Shown here piece after piece: positions 44,740 to 56,908 of a DNA stretch of 64,000 bases (positions are counted from its first letter, which is position 1; every line of letters begins with the position of its first letter). The notes beneath the pieces were generated by a model that was given only the letters and a program-made list of their open reading frames with translations, was not told the origin of the DNA and searched no databases. Both the position numbers and the translations under genes were made by a program. The stretch is taken from contig CANRFC010000012.1 of assembly GCA_947629795.1 (NCBI GenBank), positions 1-64,000 on the forward strand, written 5' to 3'. Origin of the DNA: an uncultured Oscillospiraceae bacterium. Lineage in GTDB: Bacteria > Bacillota > Clostridia > Oscillospirales > Oscillospiraceae.

Positions 44740-45678
44740 TTATTTCTCCGCCGGGGGGTCGCTGAGCAGCTCCTTGGCGCTGGCGGCCAGGCCGGCCAGG
44801 CCCTGGATCTCACTGGGGATGATGAGCTTGGTGGCCTTGCCGTCTGCCGCCTTCTGGAAGGCTTCCAGGGCCTTGAGCTTCACCACGGCCTCGGTGGGGG
44901 CGGCCTCGTTGAGCATTTTCAGGGCGTCGGCGGTGGCCTGCTGGACCTTCAGGATGGCCTGGGCCTCGGCCTCGGCGGCCATGATCCGGGCCTCCTTCTC
45001 GCCCTCTGCCCGCTTGATGGCGGCCTCCTTGGCGGCCTCGGCTTTGAGGATGGCCGACTGCTTCTCGCCCTCGGCCACCAGGATCTGGCTCTGCTTGGCG
45101 CCCTCGGCCTGGAGGATGGACTCCCGGCGCTCCCGCTCCGCCTTCATCTGCTTCTCCATGGCGTCCTGGATCTCCCGGGGCGGGATGATGTTCTTCAGCT
45201 CCACCCGGTTGACCTTGATGCCCCAGGGGTCGGTGGCCTCGTCCAGCAGGGCCCGCATCTTGGAGTTGATGATGTCCCGGCTGGTGAGGGTCTGGTCCAG
45301 CTCCAGATCGCCGATGATGTTCCGCAGAGTGGTGGCGGTGAGGTTCTCGATGGCGGACATGGGGTGCTCCACGCCGTAGGTGTAGAGCTTGGGGTCGGTG
45401 ATGGCGAAGTAGAGCACCGTGTCGATCTGCATGGTCACGTTGTCCTTGGTGATGACGGGCTGGGGGGCAAAGTCCACCACCTGCTCCTTCAGGGAGACCT
45501 GCTTGGCCACCCGCTCAAACACGGGGATCTTGAAGTGGGGCCCCACGCCCCACACGGTGTGGAAGGCGCCCAGACGCTCGATGACGAAGGCCCTGGACTG
45601 GGGCACGAACTTGATGTTCAGGGCCAGGATGAGCAGCACCAGGGCAATGAGAACGATGGGAATGATATACTTGAGCAT
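44740..45678 (-). CDS. SPFH/band 7 (stomatin, QmcA-like) membrane protein
   Basis: A 312-residue membrane scaffold protein. One N-terminal helix (about 4-22), the SPFH domain (about 25-190, with QSRAFVIERLGAFHTVWGVGPHFKIPVFERV and RDIINSKMRALLDEATDPWGIKVNRVELKNI), then a long Glu/Ala-rich coiled coil (about 190-265). Such proteins form ring-like cages that organise membrane proteases, notably FtsH. nfeD lies directly upstream, the usual partner. Confidence 0.94.
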   Translation of the reverse strand: MLKYIIPIVLIALVLLILALNIKFVPQSRAFVIERLGAFHTVWGVGPHFKIPVFERVAKQVSLKEQVVDFAPQPVITKDNVTMQIDTVLYFAITDPKLYTYGVEHPMSAIENLTATTLRNIIGDLELDQTLTSRDIINSKMRALLDEATDPWGIKVNRVELKNIIPPREIQDAMEKQMKAERERRESILQAEGAKQSQILVAEGEKQSAILKAEAAKEAAIKRAEGEKEARIMAAEAEAQAILKVQQATADALKMLNEAAPTEAVVKLKALEAFQKAADGKATKLIIPSEIQGLAGLAASAKELLSDPPAEK

Positions 45679-45681
45679 AGC

Positions 45682-46140
45682 TTACTCCTTTCCGTCTTGA
45701 ACGGGGGCCACGATGAGCTTGACCCCCTCGATGCGTAAGACCTTCACCACAGCCCCCAGGGGGATGGACTGGGGCGTCTCGGCGCGGGCGGTCCACTCGG
45801 TGCCGCCCACCTTCACCGCGCCGGTGCCCCGGAGGTCGTCGATGGCCTCGCTGACCACCGCCTCCCGGCCAATGACCCGGTCGGCGTTGGTGTGGATCTG
45901 TTTGGGGGTGAAGAATTTCCTGGCCAGGGGCCGGGCCAGGGCCAGAGTTACGGCGGAGACCACCAGGAAGACCCCCACCTGAAGCCACACATTGTCGGTA
46001 AAGAAGGTGGACAGAAGTCCGGCCAGGGCTCCGGCGGCGAACCAGATGGACACCAGTCCCACGGTGGCGGCCTCCACCACCGCGAAGAGGATGAGCAAAG
46101 CCAGCCAGATCACGCTGGGCAGCCATTCAGCCACGGTCAT
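45682..46140 (-). CDS. NfeD family membrane protein
   Basis: A 152-residue NfeD short form: four helices in the first 75 residues, then a C-terminal OB-fold (NADRVIGREAVVSEAIDDLRGTGAVKVGGTEWTARAETPQSIPLGAVVKVLRIEGVKLIV). It partners the SPFH protein three bases downstream. Start ATG 46140 follows AAAGGAGCTG. A -10 TACACT near 46155-46160, with TTTTCT 17 bases away, may be its promoter. Confidence 0.92.
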   Translation of the reverse strand: MTVAEWLPSVIWLALLILFAVVEAATVGLVSIWFAAGALAGLLSTFFTDNVWLQVGVFLVVSAVTLALARPLARKFFTPKQIHTNADRVIGREAVVSEAIDDLRGTGAVKVGGTEWTARAETPQSIPLGAVVKVLRIEGVKLIVAPVQDGKE

Positions 46141-46219
46141 CAGCTCCTTTCTTTGCTCAGTGTACCACAGGGACAGGGAAAAGAAAAGGCCGATTCGGTT
46201 ACAAATCCGCATCGGGCGG

Positions 46220-46249
46220 TTGACCCTTCGGCCTTCGTTATAGTATAAT
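46220..46249 (+). promoter_or_regulatory. Promoter of the methyltransferase gene
   Basis: TTGACC (46220-46225), 18-base spacer, TATAAT (46244-46249). Confidence 0.65.
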
Positions 46250-46289
46250 AAAAAATAACCGCAACATGATAGGAAAAAGAAGGTGCCTT

Positions 46290-47426
46290 ATGGCTGAATA
46301 TACCCTCTCCGTGTCGGTCCGCCTGGGGCTGGAGGGCGTGTGCGCCGACGAGCTGCGCCGCCAGGGCCTCGGGGACGTCCGGGCCGAGAACGGCCGGGTG
46401 CTCTGCACCGCCGACGCCCACGGCATCGCCCGGGCCAACCTGAACCTGCGCACCGGCGAGCGGGTGCTCCTCCGCCTGGGCCGCTTTGACTGCCCCGACT
46501 TCGATGCCCTCTACAACGGCGCCGCCGCTTTGCCCTGGGCCGAGCTGCTGCCCAGAGACGCCGCCTTTCCCGTCCGGGGCCGCTGCCTGGACTCCAAGCT
46601 CACCTCCGAGCAGCGCTGCGCCGCCGTCATCCGGGCCGCCGTGGGCGACGCCCTGGGGGCAAAATACGGCCTGGAGCGCCTGCCCGAGACCGGGGCGGTC
46701 TACCAGATCCGGTTCTTTGTCTTCAAGGACGTGATGGAGCTCTGCCTGGACACCTCCGGGGAGGGCCTTCACAAGCGGGGCTACCGGGCCCTGGGGGTGG
46801 CCGCTCCCCTCCGGGAGACCCTGGCCGCCGGCATGGTCCTCCTCTCCCGCTACCACGGCAAGGGAGCCTTCCGGGACCCCTTCTGCGGCTCGGGCACCAT
46901 CCCCATCGAGGCCGCCCTCATCGCCAAGAACCGGGCCCCCGGCCTGGAGCGGACCTTTGCCGCCCAGAAGTGGGCTTTCCTCCCCACTCAGGTCTGGCTG
47001 GACGAGGCTGAGCGGGCCATGGACCTGGAGTATGACGGGACCTATGACATCCTGGGTTCCGACATCGACCCCGCCGCCGTGGCCCTGGCCAGGGACAACG
47101 CCGTCAAAGCGGGGGTGGAGGACCTGGTGCGCTTCCGTCAGGCCGACGCCCTCACCTTCCGCCCGGAGGGCCCCGAGGGCCGGGTGGTGACCAATCCCCC
47201 CTACGGCGAGCGCATCTCCGACAAGGTTGAGGCCGAGGAGCTCTACGCCCAGTTCGGCCGCCTGTGGCGGCAGGCCCCTCCCGGCTGGAGCCTCTTCCTG
47301 CTCACCTCCCACACCGAGTTTGAGCGGGTCTTCGGACAAAACGCGGCCAAAAAGCGCAAGCTCTATAACGGCATGCTGAAATGTGACCTGTTCCAATACC
47401 GCTCCGGGGAGCAGAAAAAGAGATAA
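46290..47426 (+). CDS. THUMP-domain RNA methyltransferase (RlmL/YpsC-like)
   Basis: A 378-residue enzyme likely methylating a guanine N2 in 23S rRNA. An N-terminal ferredoxin-like/THUMP domain (about 5-160) is followed by the Rossmann core with motif I RDPFCGSGTIPIEAALIA, motif II GSDIDPAAVALARDNA and catalytic motif VVTNPPYGERI. ATG 46290 follows AAGGTG; the upstream ATG 46266 has no ribosome site. The diacylglycerol kinase follows by 17 bases. Confidence 0.9.
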   Translation: MAEYTLSVSVRLGLEGVCADELRRQGLGDVRAENGRVLCTADAHGIARANLNLRTGERVLLRLGRFDCPDFDALYNGAAALPWAELLPRDAAFPVRGRCLDSKLTSEQRCAAVIRAAVGDALGAKYGLERLPETGAVYQIRFFVFKDVMELCLDTSGEGLHKRGYRALGVAAPLRETLAAGMVLLSRYHGKGAFRDPFCGSGTIPIEAALIAKNRAPGLERTFAAQKWAFLPTQVWLDEAERAMDLEYDGTYDILGSDIDPAAVALARDNAVKAGVEDLVRFRQADALTFRPEGPEGRVVTNPPYGERISDKVEAEELYAQFGRLWRQAPPGWSLFLLTSHTEFERVFGQNAAKKRKLYNGMLKCDLFQYRSGEQKKR

Positions 47427-47443
47427 AAGGGGAGTGCGGGACT

Positions 47444-48376
47444 ATGCGCCATGTCCTCATCATCAACCCTTCCGCGGGGCGGAAAAAGAGCGCAAAGGAC
47501 CTTCTGGACCGGGCCGAGGCCGCCTTTGACGGCGACTTCGAGGCCTACTTCACCGAGAAGGCCGGGGACGCCAGGGAGCTCTCCCTCCGGGCCATAGAAA
47601 AGGGCGGCCCCCTGCGGCTCTACGCCTGCGGGGGCGACGGCACCCTCAACGAGGTGGTCAACGCCGCCGCCGGGGTCCCCGGCGTGGCGGTGACCAACGT
47701 GCCCATGGGCACCGGCAACGACTTCCTGCGCCTGTTCGGCAAGGAGGGGAGGGAGAAGTTCCGGGACCTCTCCGCCCTCAAGGACGGCCCCGAGATGACC
47801 TGCGACCTCATGGACTGCAACGGCATGCTGGGCCTGGACGTGATCTGCGCCGGCATCGACGCCCGGGTGGCCGCCGAGGTGGACCGCTATAAGCGCCTGC
47901 CCCTGGTGACGGGGGTGGGGGCCTACATCCTCTCCCTGGCGGTCAACGTGTTCAAGGGCCTCACGGTGCCCATGACGGTGGACATGGGGGACATCCACTA
48001 TACCGGCCCGGTGACCATCCTGTGCGCCTGCAACGGCCAGTACTACGGCGGCGGCTTCCGCCCGGTGCCCGAGGCCGACCCCACCGACGGGGTGCTGGAC
48101 ATGCTCCTCATCGGGGACCTGACCCTCCTCCAGTTTGCCCGGTATGTGGGCCTTTACGCCAAGGGGGGCTACAAGCAGGTTCCGGAGATCGTGAACGCCT
48201 GCCACGGCCGGGCCGTGACCTTCTCCTCAGACCGGGAGCTTACCGCCGTGGTGGACGGGGAGGTCCTGCGGGGCAAGTCCTTCACCCTGTGTCTCTCGGA
48301 GAAGAAGGTGTCCTTTTTCCGCCCTGTGGGGGTGGAGCTTCCTGCCGAAATTAGCACTCCAGTGGGGAGTTTGTGA
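47444..48376 (+). CDS. Diacylglycerol kinase family lipid kinase (DagK/YegS-like)
   Basis: A 310-residue lipid kinase, probably recycling diacylglycerol to phosphatidic acid. INPSAGRKK opens it, the nucleotide-binding GGDGTLNEVVNA sits near residue 65, and PMGTGNDFLRLFG, then a C-terminal beta-sandwich with DGVLDMLLIGDLTLLQF follow. The methyltransferase lies just upstream. Its 3' end contains TTAGCACTC, the left arm of a CIRCE element, 116 bases before the real CIRCE. Confidence 0.92.
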   Translation: MRHVLIINPSAGRKKSAKDLLDRAEAAFDGDFEAYFTEKAGDARELSLRAIEKGGPLRLYACGGDGTLNEVVNAAAGVPGVAVTNVPMGTGNDFLRLFGKEGREKFRDLSALKDGPEMTCDLMDCNGMLGLDVICAGIDARVAAEVDRYKRLPLVTGVGAYILSLAVNVFKGLTVPMTVDMGDIHYTGPVTILCACNGQYYGGGFRPVPEADPTDGVLDMLLIGDLTLLQFARYVGLYAKGGYKQVPEIVNACHGRAVTFSSDRELTAVVDGEVLRGKSFTLCLSEKKVSFFRPVGVELPAEISTPVGSL

Positions 48377-48396
48377 ACAGAAATTGAATTTTTTCA

Positions 48397-48433
48397 AAAT
48401 CGACCCCTATTTTTCCAAAATAGGGGTTGATTT
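48397..48433 (+). terminator. Terminator of the methyltransferase-dagK operon
   Basis: 17-bp stem with one G-T pair (48397-48413 with 48417-48433), then TTT. Its right arm overlaps the -35 of the groESL promoter. Confidence 0.85.
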
Positions 48434-48455
48434 TTTCGGGCCATAGAGGTATTAT
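48427..48455 (+). promoter_or_regulatory. groESL promoter
   Basis: TTGATT (48427-48432), 17-base spacer, TATTAT (48450-48455). Expected start about 48462, directly before the CIRCE element. Confidence 0.75.
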
Positions 48456-48466
48456 CATACGTGCGG

Positions 48467-48493
48467 TTAGCACTCGATTTCAAAGAGTGCTAA
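48467..48493. promoter_or_regulatory. CIRCE element (HrcA operator)
   Basis: Exact consensus TTAGCACTC (48467-48475), 9-base spacer, GAGTGCTAA (48485-48493). The HrcA repressor binds here to control groESL in heat shock. Confidence 0.97.
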
Positions 48494-48529
48494 TAAAATC
48501 ACAATGTTAGTTCGTAAAAATTTATATAG

Positions 48530-48826
<297 letters not shown>

Positions 48827-48853
48827 CCTGCTTCCTTTTGAAAAAGAAAGTAG

Positions 48854-50545
<1,692 letters not shown>

Positions 50546-50561
50546 GCAAAAAGCGCACCCA

Positions 50562-50588
50562 AAGGCCCGGCGGTCCCCGCCGGGCCTT
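50562..50588 (+). terminator. Terminator of groESL
   Basis: Perfect 12-bp stem (50562-50573 with 50577-50588, loop TCC) then TTTT. Another 12-bp hairpin (50700-50711 with 50724-50735) lies in the GC-rich gap before the next gene. Confidence 0.85.
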
Positions 50589-50814
50589 TTCATACGCGGG
50601 GCTGTCGGCGGAGCCGACACGGGCCCGCCGCGGAAACGCGAAGCGCAGGCAGCGCCGATCTGCACAGGCCCTGCACGATCTTTTGAGCCCCTTTGGACAA
50701 ACCAGCTCCTGCCGAGCGATCGACAGGAGCTGGTTGCTGTTCTGGGAAATCGGAATTCTACCGGGACAGAGCGGTTTCGGAGCAGATCATGAAATACCCG
50801 CGTTGTAGCCGGGA

Positions 50815-51102
50815 TCAAAACCATTTTCGGCATGCCCGCCGGAGAATTTCTTCGGTCTCGGCGGCTCCGGCTTCCAATATCCGCTTGTTTCGTTGGTATT
50901 CCGGGTCCGCATCCAGGAGCGCTTGTACCTCCGGTGTTATTTCCGGCGTGGGAGCGGAGGCAGAGGGACGGTACTCCGGGGCGGCGGTGTCGCTGTCCGC
51001 CTCCATCTCATCCAGAATGGCAGCGGTAAAAGCGTGGTCGATCCAGTCGGTGCCGGTGGGTTGGAATATTGGTTCACCAAAAAAGTCGTTCATGTGACCC
51101 AT
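50815..51102 (-). CDS. Small acidic hypothetical protein
   Basis: A 95-residue acidic protein (Glu/Asp/Pro-rich centre PEYRPSASAPTPEITPE, then a charged helix). AAAGGAGATATCGGCT precedes ATG 51102. Same strand as three other unknown genes upstream. Nothing recognised. Confidence 0.55.
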   Translation of the reverse strand: MGHMNDFFGEPIFQPTGTDWIDHAFTAAILDEMEADSDTAAPEYRPSASAPTPEITPEVQALLDADPEYQRNKRILEAGAAETEEILRRACRKWF

Positions 51103-51138
51103 AGCCGATATCTCCTTTTGCTTGTTGGCAATAGATGA

Positions 51139-51300
51139 CTATTTCTTCTTATTCCTTGGAGATGACCATGCAAAAATCGATGCCATGATCAAAATTGCTT
51201 CTATTATTATGGCCGCCTCGCCCTCAACGAACCAAGAGGCGATGAGGGCGCAGACTATGAAGGTTCCTACGAAGAAAAGAATAGCGATAATGAAGCCCAT
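51139..51300 (-). CDS. 53-residue two-helix membrane protein
   Basis: Too short for the usual length cut-off. ATG 51300 follows GGGGAGGATACAGTG, then MGFIIAILFFVGTFIVCALI, a charged turn (FVEGEAA), a second hydrophobic helix (IIIEAILIMASIFAW) and a basic end SSPRNKKK. It looks like a real small membrane protein. Function unknown; it is in the accessory patch 50815-52632. Confidence 0.7.
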   Translation of the reverse strand: MGFIIAILFFVGTFIVCALIASWFVEGEAAIIIEAILIMASIFAWSSPRNKKK

Positions 51301-51377
51301 CACTGTATCCTCCCCAATTTAGCATTTGCGGTACTTTTCTGTGCAGCAAATTCAGACGATGCCGCGCCATTTCTCCT

Positions 51378-51797
51378 TCAGCGGGGGCACCGCCTGGCGT
51401 CGGGCGGCACATTGAGCAGGGCGGAGTTTTGCCCCCGGGAGTTGAGGAAATACATCCCCTTGGGGAAAGATCTCCCTGTCCAGCGATCCACCTTGATAGA
51501 ACCATCACTCCAGTAGTCATGCTGGGGAGCGACAATGCTGCTGCCGGAGTAGAAGCAGTCCTCCCGGCGGGCCTCCTCAGCCCACAGCGAGATCCGATCC
51601 TGCTGCATCAGCCGGAAGTTCTCGTGACCCTGCTGAATCGGGTCGTTCGGGTTGGCGCGAACACTCAACCAAATCAGCCCGGCTGGGCCCGCCAGCCCCA
51701 GAATGGCAGCCAGCACGTCAGGACAGCCCAACATCATAAACAAGGCTCCGGTAAACGCCCACGCGAAATAAAGCACTGCGATGCCCATGGCAGCCAT
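51378..51797 (-). CDS. Hypothetical membrane protein
   Basis: A 139-residue protein with two N-terminal helices (about 3-22 and 27-48), then a polar cytoplasmic or external domain (residues 50-139) with SIKVDRWTGRSFPKGMYFLN. GAGGAGGAATT precedes ATG 51797. A 21-bp upstream element (51857-51877) is shared with the gene starting at 52632. No family recognised. Confidence 0.6.
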   Translation of the reverse strand: MAAMGIAVLYFAWAFTGALFMMLGCPDVLAAILGLAGPAGLIWLSVRANPNDPIQQGHENFRLMQQDRISLWAEEARREDCFYSGSSIVAPQHDYWSDGSIKVDRWTGRSFPKGMYFLNSRGQNSALLNVPPDARRCPR

Positions 51798-51856
51798 ACC
51801 ATAATTCCTCCTCGATTTGGGGTGGTTCCCCTTTGATGCTTTTATGATAGCAATAT

Positions 51857-51877
51857 ATCAGTCCTATAAAACGGACT
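51857..51877 (-). promoter_or_regulatory. Shared upstream element, copy 1
   Basis: Matches 52674-52694 at 19 of 21 positions. Leftward it reads AGTCCGTTTTATAGGACTGA; the TTTTAT serves as a possible -35, 16 bases before an extended -10 TGC-TATCAT (51844-51849). Each copy lies upstream of an unknown gene. Confidence 0.55.
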
Positions 51878-51882
51878 TACGT

Positions 51883-52632
51883 TCAATCGCAGTGCTCATA
51901 GTAATAATCCTCCGCGTCCTCATAGTCCCAGAAGTCATCGTAGTGGTCGTAGTAGAAGTCGTCGGGATGGATGTAGTCCTTGGCGTCAAAGGGATCGGGA
52001 TCATAGACCGGCGTGTAGGATTTCCGCTCCCACGGGTCGTCCCGGCTGTCCCAGACATCGGTGATCCGGCCGAACACACAGCGGGCAGTGAAGATCACCG
52101 CACCATCGCTGTTTTTGAAATCGTAGAGATTGGCCTTACAAACAGTCCCGTTTTTCACCTCGTTGTTATAGCGCAGACCGTCATGTACGCCCAGGCTGGT
52201 GATGTCGATCCAGTCCTCATCCATTCCCACATAGGGAACGCCACGCCGGGCTTCTGCCTTTTCCTCCTGAAGCCGCTGCTCCTCCTTTTGCCGCTCTCGC
52301 TCGCGGTAGGCAGGCATATCCGCTTCGATCTCCTGGCGGAGCTGGGCCACTTCATCCTTCCGGAAGAGGGGATAGATCCTGTCCAGTGCGAACCGGGCCC
52401 CTATGGTATCGCCGTCTTTCAGCCGGGACCTGGCCTCACAGTAATTGTACAGATCCGCAAAAACATCGTAGGGCTCCAACAGCAGACTGGCCTCGCTCCA
52501 GCGCTCCTGCTCCATGAGCGCACAGGCCTCCTCATAGACCGCCGACCGGGCCCGGTGCCGCTGACAGACGCCCAGAAGGCCGCAGAGGATGAGGATGCAG
52601 ACAATCGCTCTGACAGCTTTGGATCTCTTCAT
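51883..52632 (-). CDS. Membrane-anchored hypothetical protein with D/Y-rich tail
   Basis: A 249-residue protein: one N-terminal helix (about 7-25), a TPR-like helical region (about 30-110), a charged coiled coil (RERERQKEEQRLQEEKAEARR, broken here by context), then a beta-rich C-terminal domain (YVGMDEDWIDITSLGVHDG and YDFKNSDGAVIFTARCVFGRIT) and a final acidic aromatic tail (HYDDFWDYEDAEDYYYEHCD). Proteins with this GMxExxI-SLG domain and Asp/Tyr tail are frequent but unnamed in Clostridia. Start ATG 52632 (AGAGGTGA upstream). Confidence 0.65.
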   Translation of the reverse strand: MKRSKAVRAIVCILILCGLLGVCQRHRARSAVYEEACALMEQERWSEASLLLEPYDVFADLYNYCEARSRLKDGDTIGARFALDRIYPLFRKDEVAQLRQEIEADMPAYRERERQKEEQRLQEEKAEARRGVPYVGMDEDWIDITSLGVHDGLRYNNEVKNGTVCKANLYDFKNSDGAVIFTARCVFGRITDVWDSRDDPWERKSYTPVYDPDPFDAKDYIHPDDFYYDHYDDFWDYEDAEDYYYEHCD

Positions 52633-52673
52633 GGGAGTCACCTCTTCCCTTGATGGTTGTATCCTATCAGGCA

Positions 52674-52694
52674 ATCAGCCCCATAAAACGGACT
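52674..52694 (-). promoter_or_regulatory. Shared upstream element, copy 2
   Basis: Second copy of the element at 51857-51877, upstream of the 249-residue protein gene. Leftward it reads AGTCCGTTTTATGGGGCTGA, followed 16 bases later by TAGGAT. Confidence 0.55.
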
Positions 52695-52733
52695 CAACGC
52701 GGCAGCCTGCGCAGTTTGTAACAAGCCCTTGAC

Positions 52734-52754
52734 AACTACGATAAAATCGTAGTT
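52734..52754. promoter_or_regulatory. Perfect palindrome, candidate operator of the HigA-like gene
   Basis: Arms AACTACGAT (52734-52742) and ATCGTAGTT (52746-52754), spacer AAA, directly after a TTGACA at 52729-52734. It overlaps any promoter for the small gene pair that follows. Confidence 0.65.
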
Positions 52755-52769
52755 GGTTGCAAAGAGAGA

Positions 52770-52895
52770 ATGGACGTGCTCGAGAAGGAAAGCCTATACC
52801 TGCTTTTTGCATATCCTGAGAGCATACAGCCAAATCTGACGCCGGAGCAGACCCGGTTGATCCGGCGGGCGGTGGAGACAATCAAGGGGGAGTGA
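52770..52895 (+). CDS. 41-residue protein upstream of the HigA-like regulator
   Basis: ATG 52770 to TGA 52895: MDVLEKESLYLLFAYPESIQ, then a short helix LTPEQTRLIRRAVETIKGE. It overlaps the ribosome site of the regulator gene, so translation is coupled. In HigBA-type modules a toxin of about 100 residues normally occupies this place; this one is far too short to be that enzyme. Function unknown. Confidence 0.5.
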   Translation: MDVLEKESLYLLFAYPESIQPNLTPEQTRLIRRAVETIKGE

Positions 52896-52897
52896 AT

Positions 52898-53251
52898 ATG
52901 AAAAGGGAGCCCTGCTTTGAGTCCACCTTATCCATGGAGGAGATCGAGAAGAACTTTGAGGGTGTAGACTTCTTTTCCGGCCTGATGGCCGGGTTGGAGG
53001 AGGCCATTGCCTACGAAAGAGGAGAGGCGGCGGCGGAGACTTTTGCCAGAAAGCGGTCGCTGCCCGATGTGAACGTGACGGCGGTGCGCGGCGCCCTGGG
53101 CATGACCCAGCGGGCCTTTGCGGAGGTCTTGGGCGTGTCCTGCCGGACAGTGGAGGCGTGGGAGAGCGGCAGGAGCACACCGACCCCCACGGCAAAGAAG
53201 CTGATCTACTTGATCCAGGAGGACAACTCCCTGGTGCAGAAGCTGGTATGA
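52898..53251 (+). CDS. HigA/XRE-type antitoxin-like regulator
   Basis: A 117-residue protein with an N-terminal helical segment (about 10-45) and a C-terminal helix-turn-helix: NVTAVRGALGMTQRAFAEVLGVSCRTVEAWESGRSTPTPTAKKLIYLI, the HigA/NadS-antitoxin pattern. Start ATG 52898 follows AAGGGGGAG; GTG 52892 is an alternative. No intact toxin accompanies it, so it may be an orphan antitoxin acting as regulator, using the palindrome upstream. Confidence 0.8.
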   Translation: MKREPCFESTLSMEEIEKNFEGVDFFSGLMAGLEEAIAYERGEAAAETFARKRSLPDVNVTAVRGALGMTQRAFAEVLGVSCRTVEAWESGRSTPTPTAKKLIYLIQEDNSLVQKLV

Positions 53252-53254
53252 CGC

Positions 53255-53317
53255 AAGCCCCTCCTGCGCGTGATGGGGCGGGAGGGGCTTTTTCTGCCCG
53301 GCGGTCCTCCGCCGGGC
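53255..53317 (+). terminator. Two tandem terminators
   Basis: First hairpin 53255-53264 with 53281-53290 then TTT; second 53296-53304 with 53309-53317 then GTTTT. They isolate the HigA-like gene from the next. Confidence 0.75.
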
Positions 53318-53400
53318 GTTTTCTCTGTTCAACCGCGCCGAAGTGTGCTATGATGAGAGGGAAAAGGAGCCTGGCAGAGCCGAAAAGGAGGGGAGTGGAG

Positions 53401-54243
53401 ATGAAAAAGCGAGGGGTAAAAGCGGCGTTTTTTGCCCTTCTTTTGGCTGCGGTTGCCATTTTCTTCCTCTTGAACCGGCAGGTCTACCGGAAAAACGGCG
53501 TCACCCTGGACCTCTCCCTCCGGGACACCGGCCGAGTGACGGTCTCGGCGGAAAACGACCGCCGGCTCAAGCTCCGCCTGACCCTGGAGGGGGGCGAGGA
53601 GTATACCTACGACCTCCCCGGCGATGGCACCCAGGTCGTCTTCCCCCTCTCCCAGGGCCCGGGGAGCTACCGGGCGGAGGTCTTCGCCAACATCGAGGGC
53701 AATCGCTACGGATCCCTTGCCTCCCAAGACTTCCAGGCGTCCTTTGACCCCGCCGCGCCCTTCCTGTACCCCAGCCGGATGGTCTCCTACACCGGCGATT
53801 CCGCCGCCGTCCGGGCTGCCGAGACGTGCGTTGCGGGCCTGGCCGGGGACGCGGAGCGGACCGCCGCCGTGCTCACCTTCGTCACCGAAACGCTCACCTA
53901 CGACCAGGAAAAGGCGGGGTGGGTGGGCAGCGGCTACCTCCCCGACCCCGACGCCGCCCTGGCGGCGGGGAAGGGCATCTGCCAGGACTACGCCGCCCTG
54001 ATGGCAGCCATGCTCCGCTCCCTGGGCATTCCCTGCCAGATGGCGGTGGGCTGGCTCTCCAGCGGGGAGTACCACGCCTGGGTCCGGGTGTGGAGCGAAG
54101 AGGGAGGCCCCCTTCCCGGCTGGGACCTGGAGCTGAGGGCGGGGGAGTGGACCGTGCTGGACCCCACCTTCCTCTCCCAGGACCCCGGCCTGGCCGATTT
54201 TGTGGCCGATGAGAGCCACTACCCCGCCCGGTACGTCTACTGA
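53401..54243 (+). CDS. Exported transglutaminase-like protein
   Basis: A 280-residue protein with one N-terminal helix (about 6-25) and a C-terminal transglutaminase/protease-like domain. Cys in GKGICQDYAALMAAMLRSLGIPC, His in GEYHAWVRVW and Asp in VLDPTF give the catalytic triad. Middle residues 30-130 are beta-rich. It probably acts outside the membrane on proteins or cell-wall peptides. AAGGAGG precedes ATG 53401; an extended -10 TGC-TATGAT is at 53349-53354. Confidence 0.85.
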   Translation: MKKRGVKAAFFALLLAAVAIFFLLNRQVYRKNGVTLDLSLRDTGRVTVSAENDRRLKLRLTLEGGEEYTYDLPGDGTQVVFPLSQGPGSYRAEVFANIEGNRYGSLASQDFQASFDPAAPFLYPSRMVSYTGDSAAVRAAETCVAGLAGDAERTAAVLTFVTETLTYDQEKAGWVGSGYLPDPDAALAAGKGICQDYAALMAAMLRSLGIPCQMAVGWLSSGEYHAWVRVWSEEGGPLPGWDLELRAGEWTVLDPTFLSQDPGLADFVADESHYPARYVY

Positions 54244-54252
54244 GCGCAAAAA

Positions 54253-54282
54253 AAGGGCCCGTTCCGCCTGGAACGGGCCCTT
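54253..54282 (-). terminator. Terminator of ftsH2
   Basis: Perfect 13-bp stem (54253-54265 with 54270-54282, loop GCCT), followed leftward by a U-run from the A-tract 54248-54254. It may act weakly rightward as well. Confidence 0.85.
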
Positions 54283-54293
54283 GCTGTATGTGG

Positions 54294-56660
<2,367 letters not shown>

Positions 56661-56716
56661 CGAAAAGCCCCCTTTATTCTGCAGGATTCTACAATCGTAT
56701 CGTCGCGTGCTAAAGT

Positions 56717-56745
56717 ATCTTACCATACCGGGGGGTAAAATACAA
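56717..56745 (-). promoter_or_regulatory. Promoter of ftsH2
   Basis: Leftward TTGTAT (56740-56745), 17-base spacer, TAAGAT (56717-56722). A divergent extended -10 TGG-TATAAT at 56854-56859 serves rlmB. Confidence 0.65.
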
Positions 56746-56908
56746 GAAAACGGGGGGTAAATTTTCTGTGAACCAAAAATGACCGGATCCCGCACGGGAC
56801 CGCCCCGCCGGCCAAAGTTGAAACTCCCCCTTTTTCTCGGGAGAAAAATGTGGTATAATTCCAAAAAATGCGGTCGCACGCAACACGGAGAAAAAGGGGA
56901 GAGCTGCC

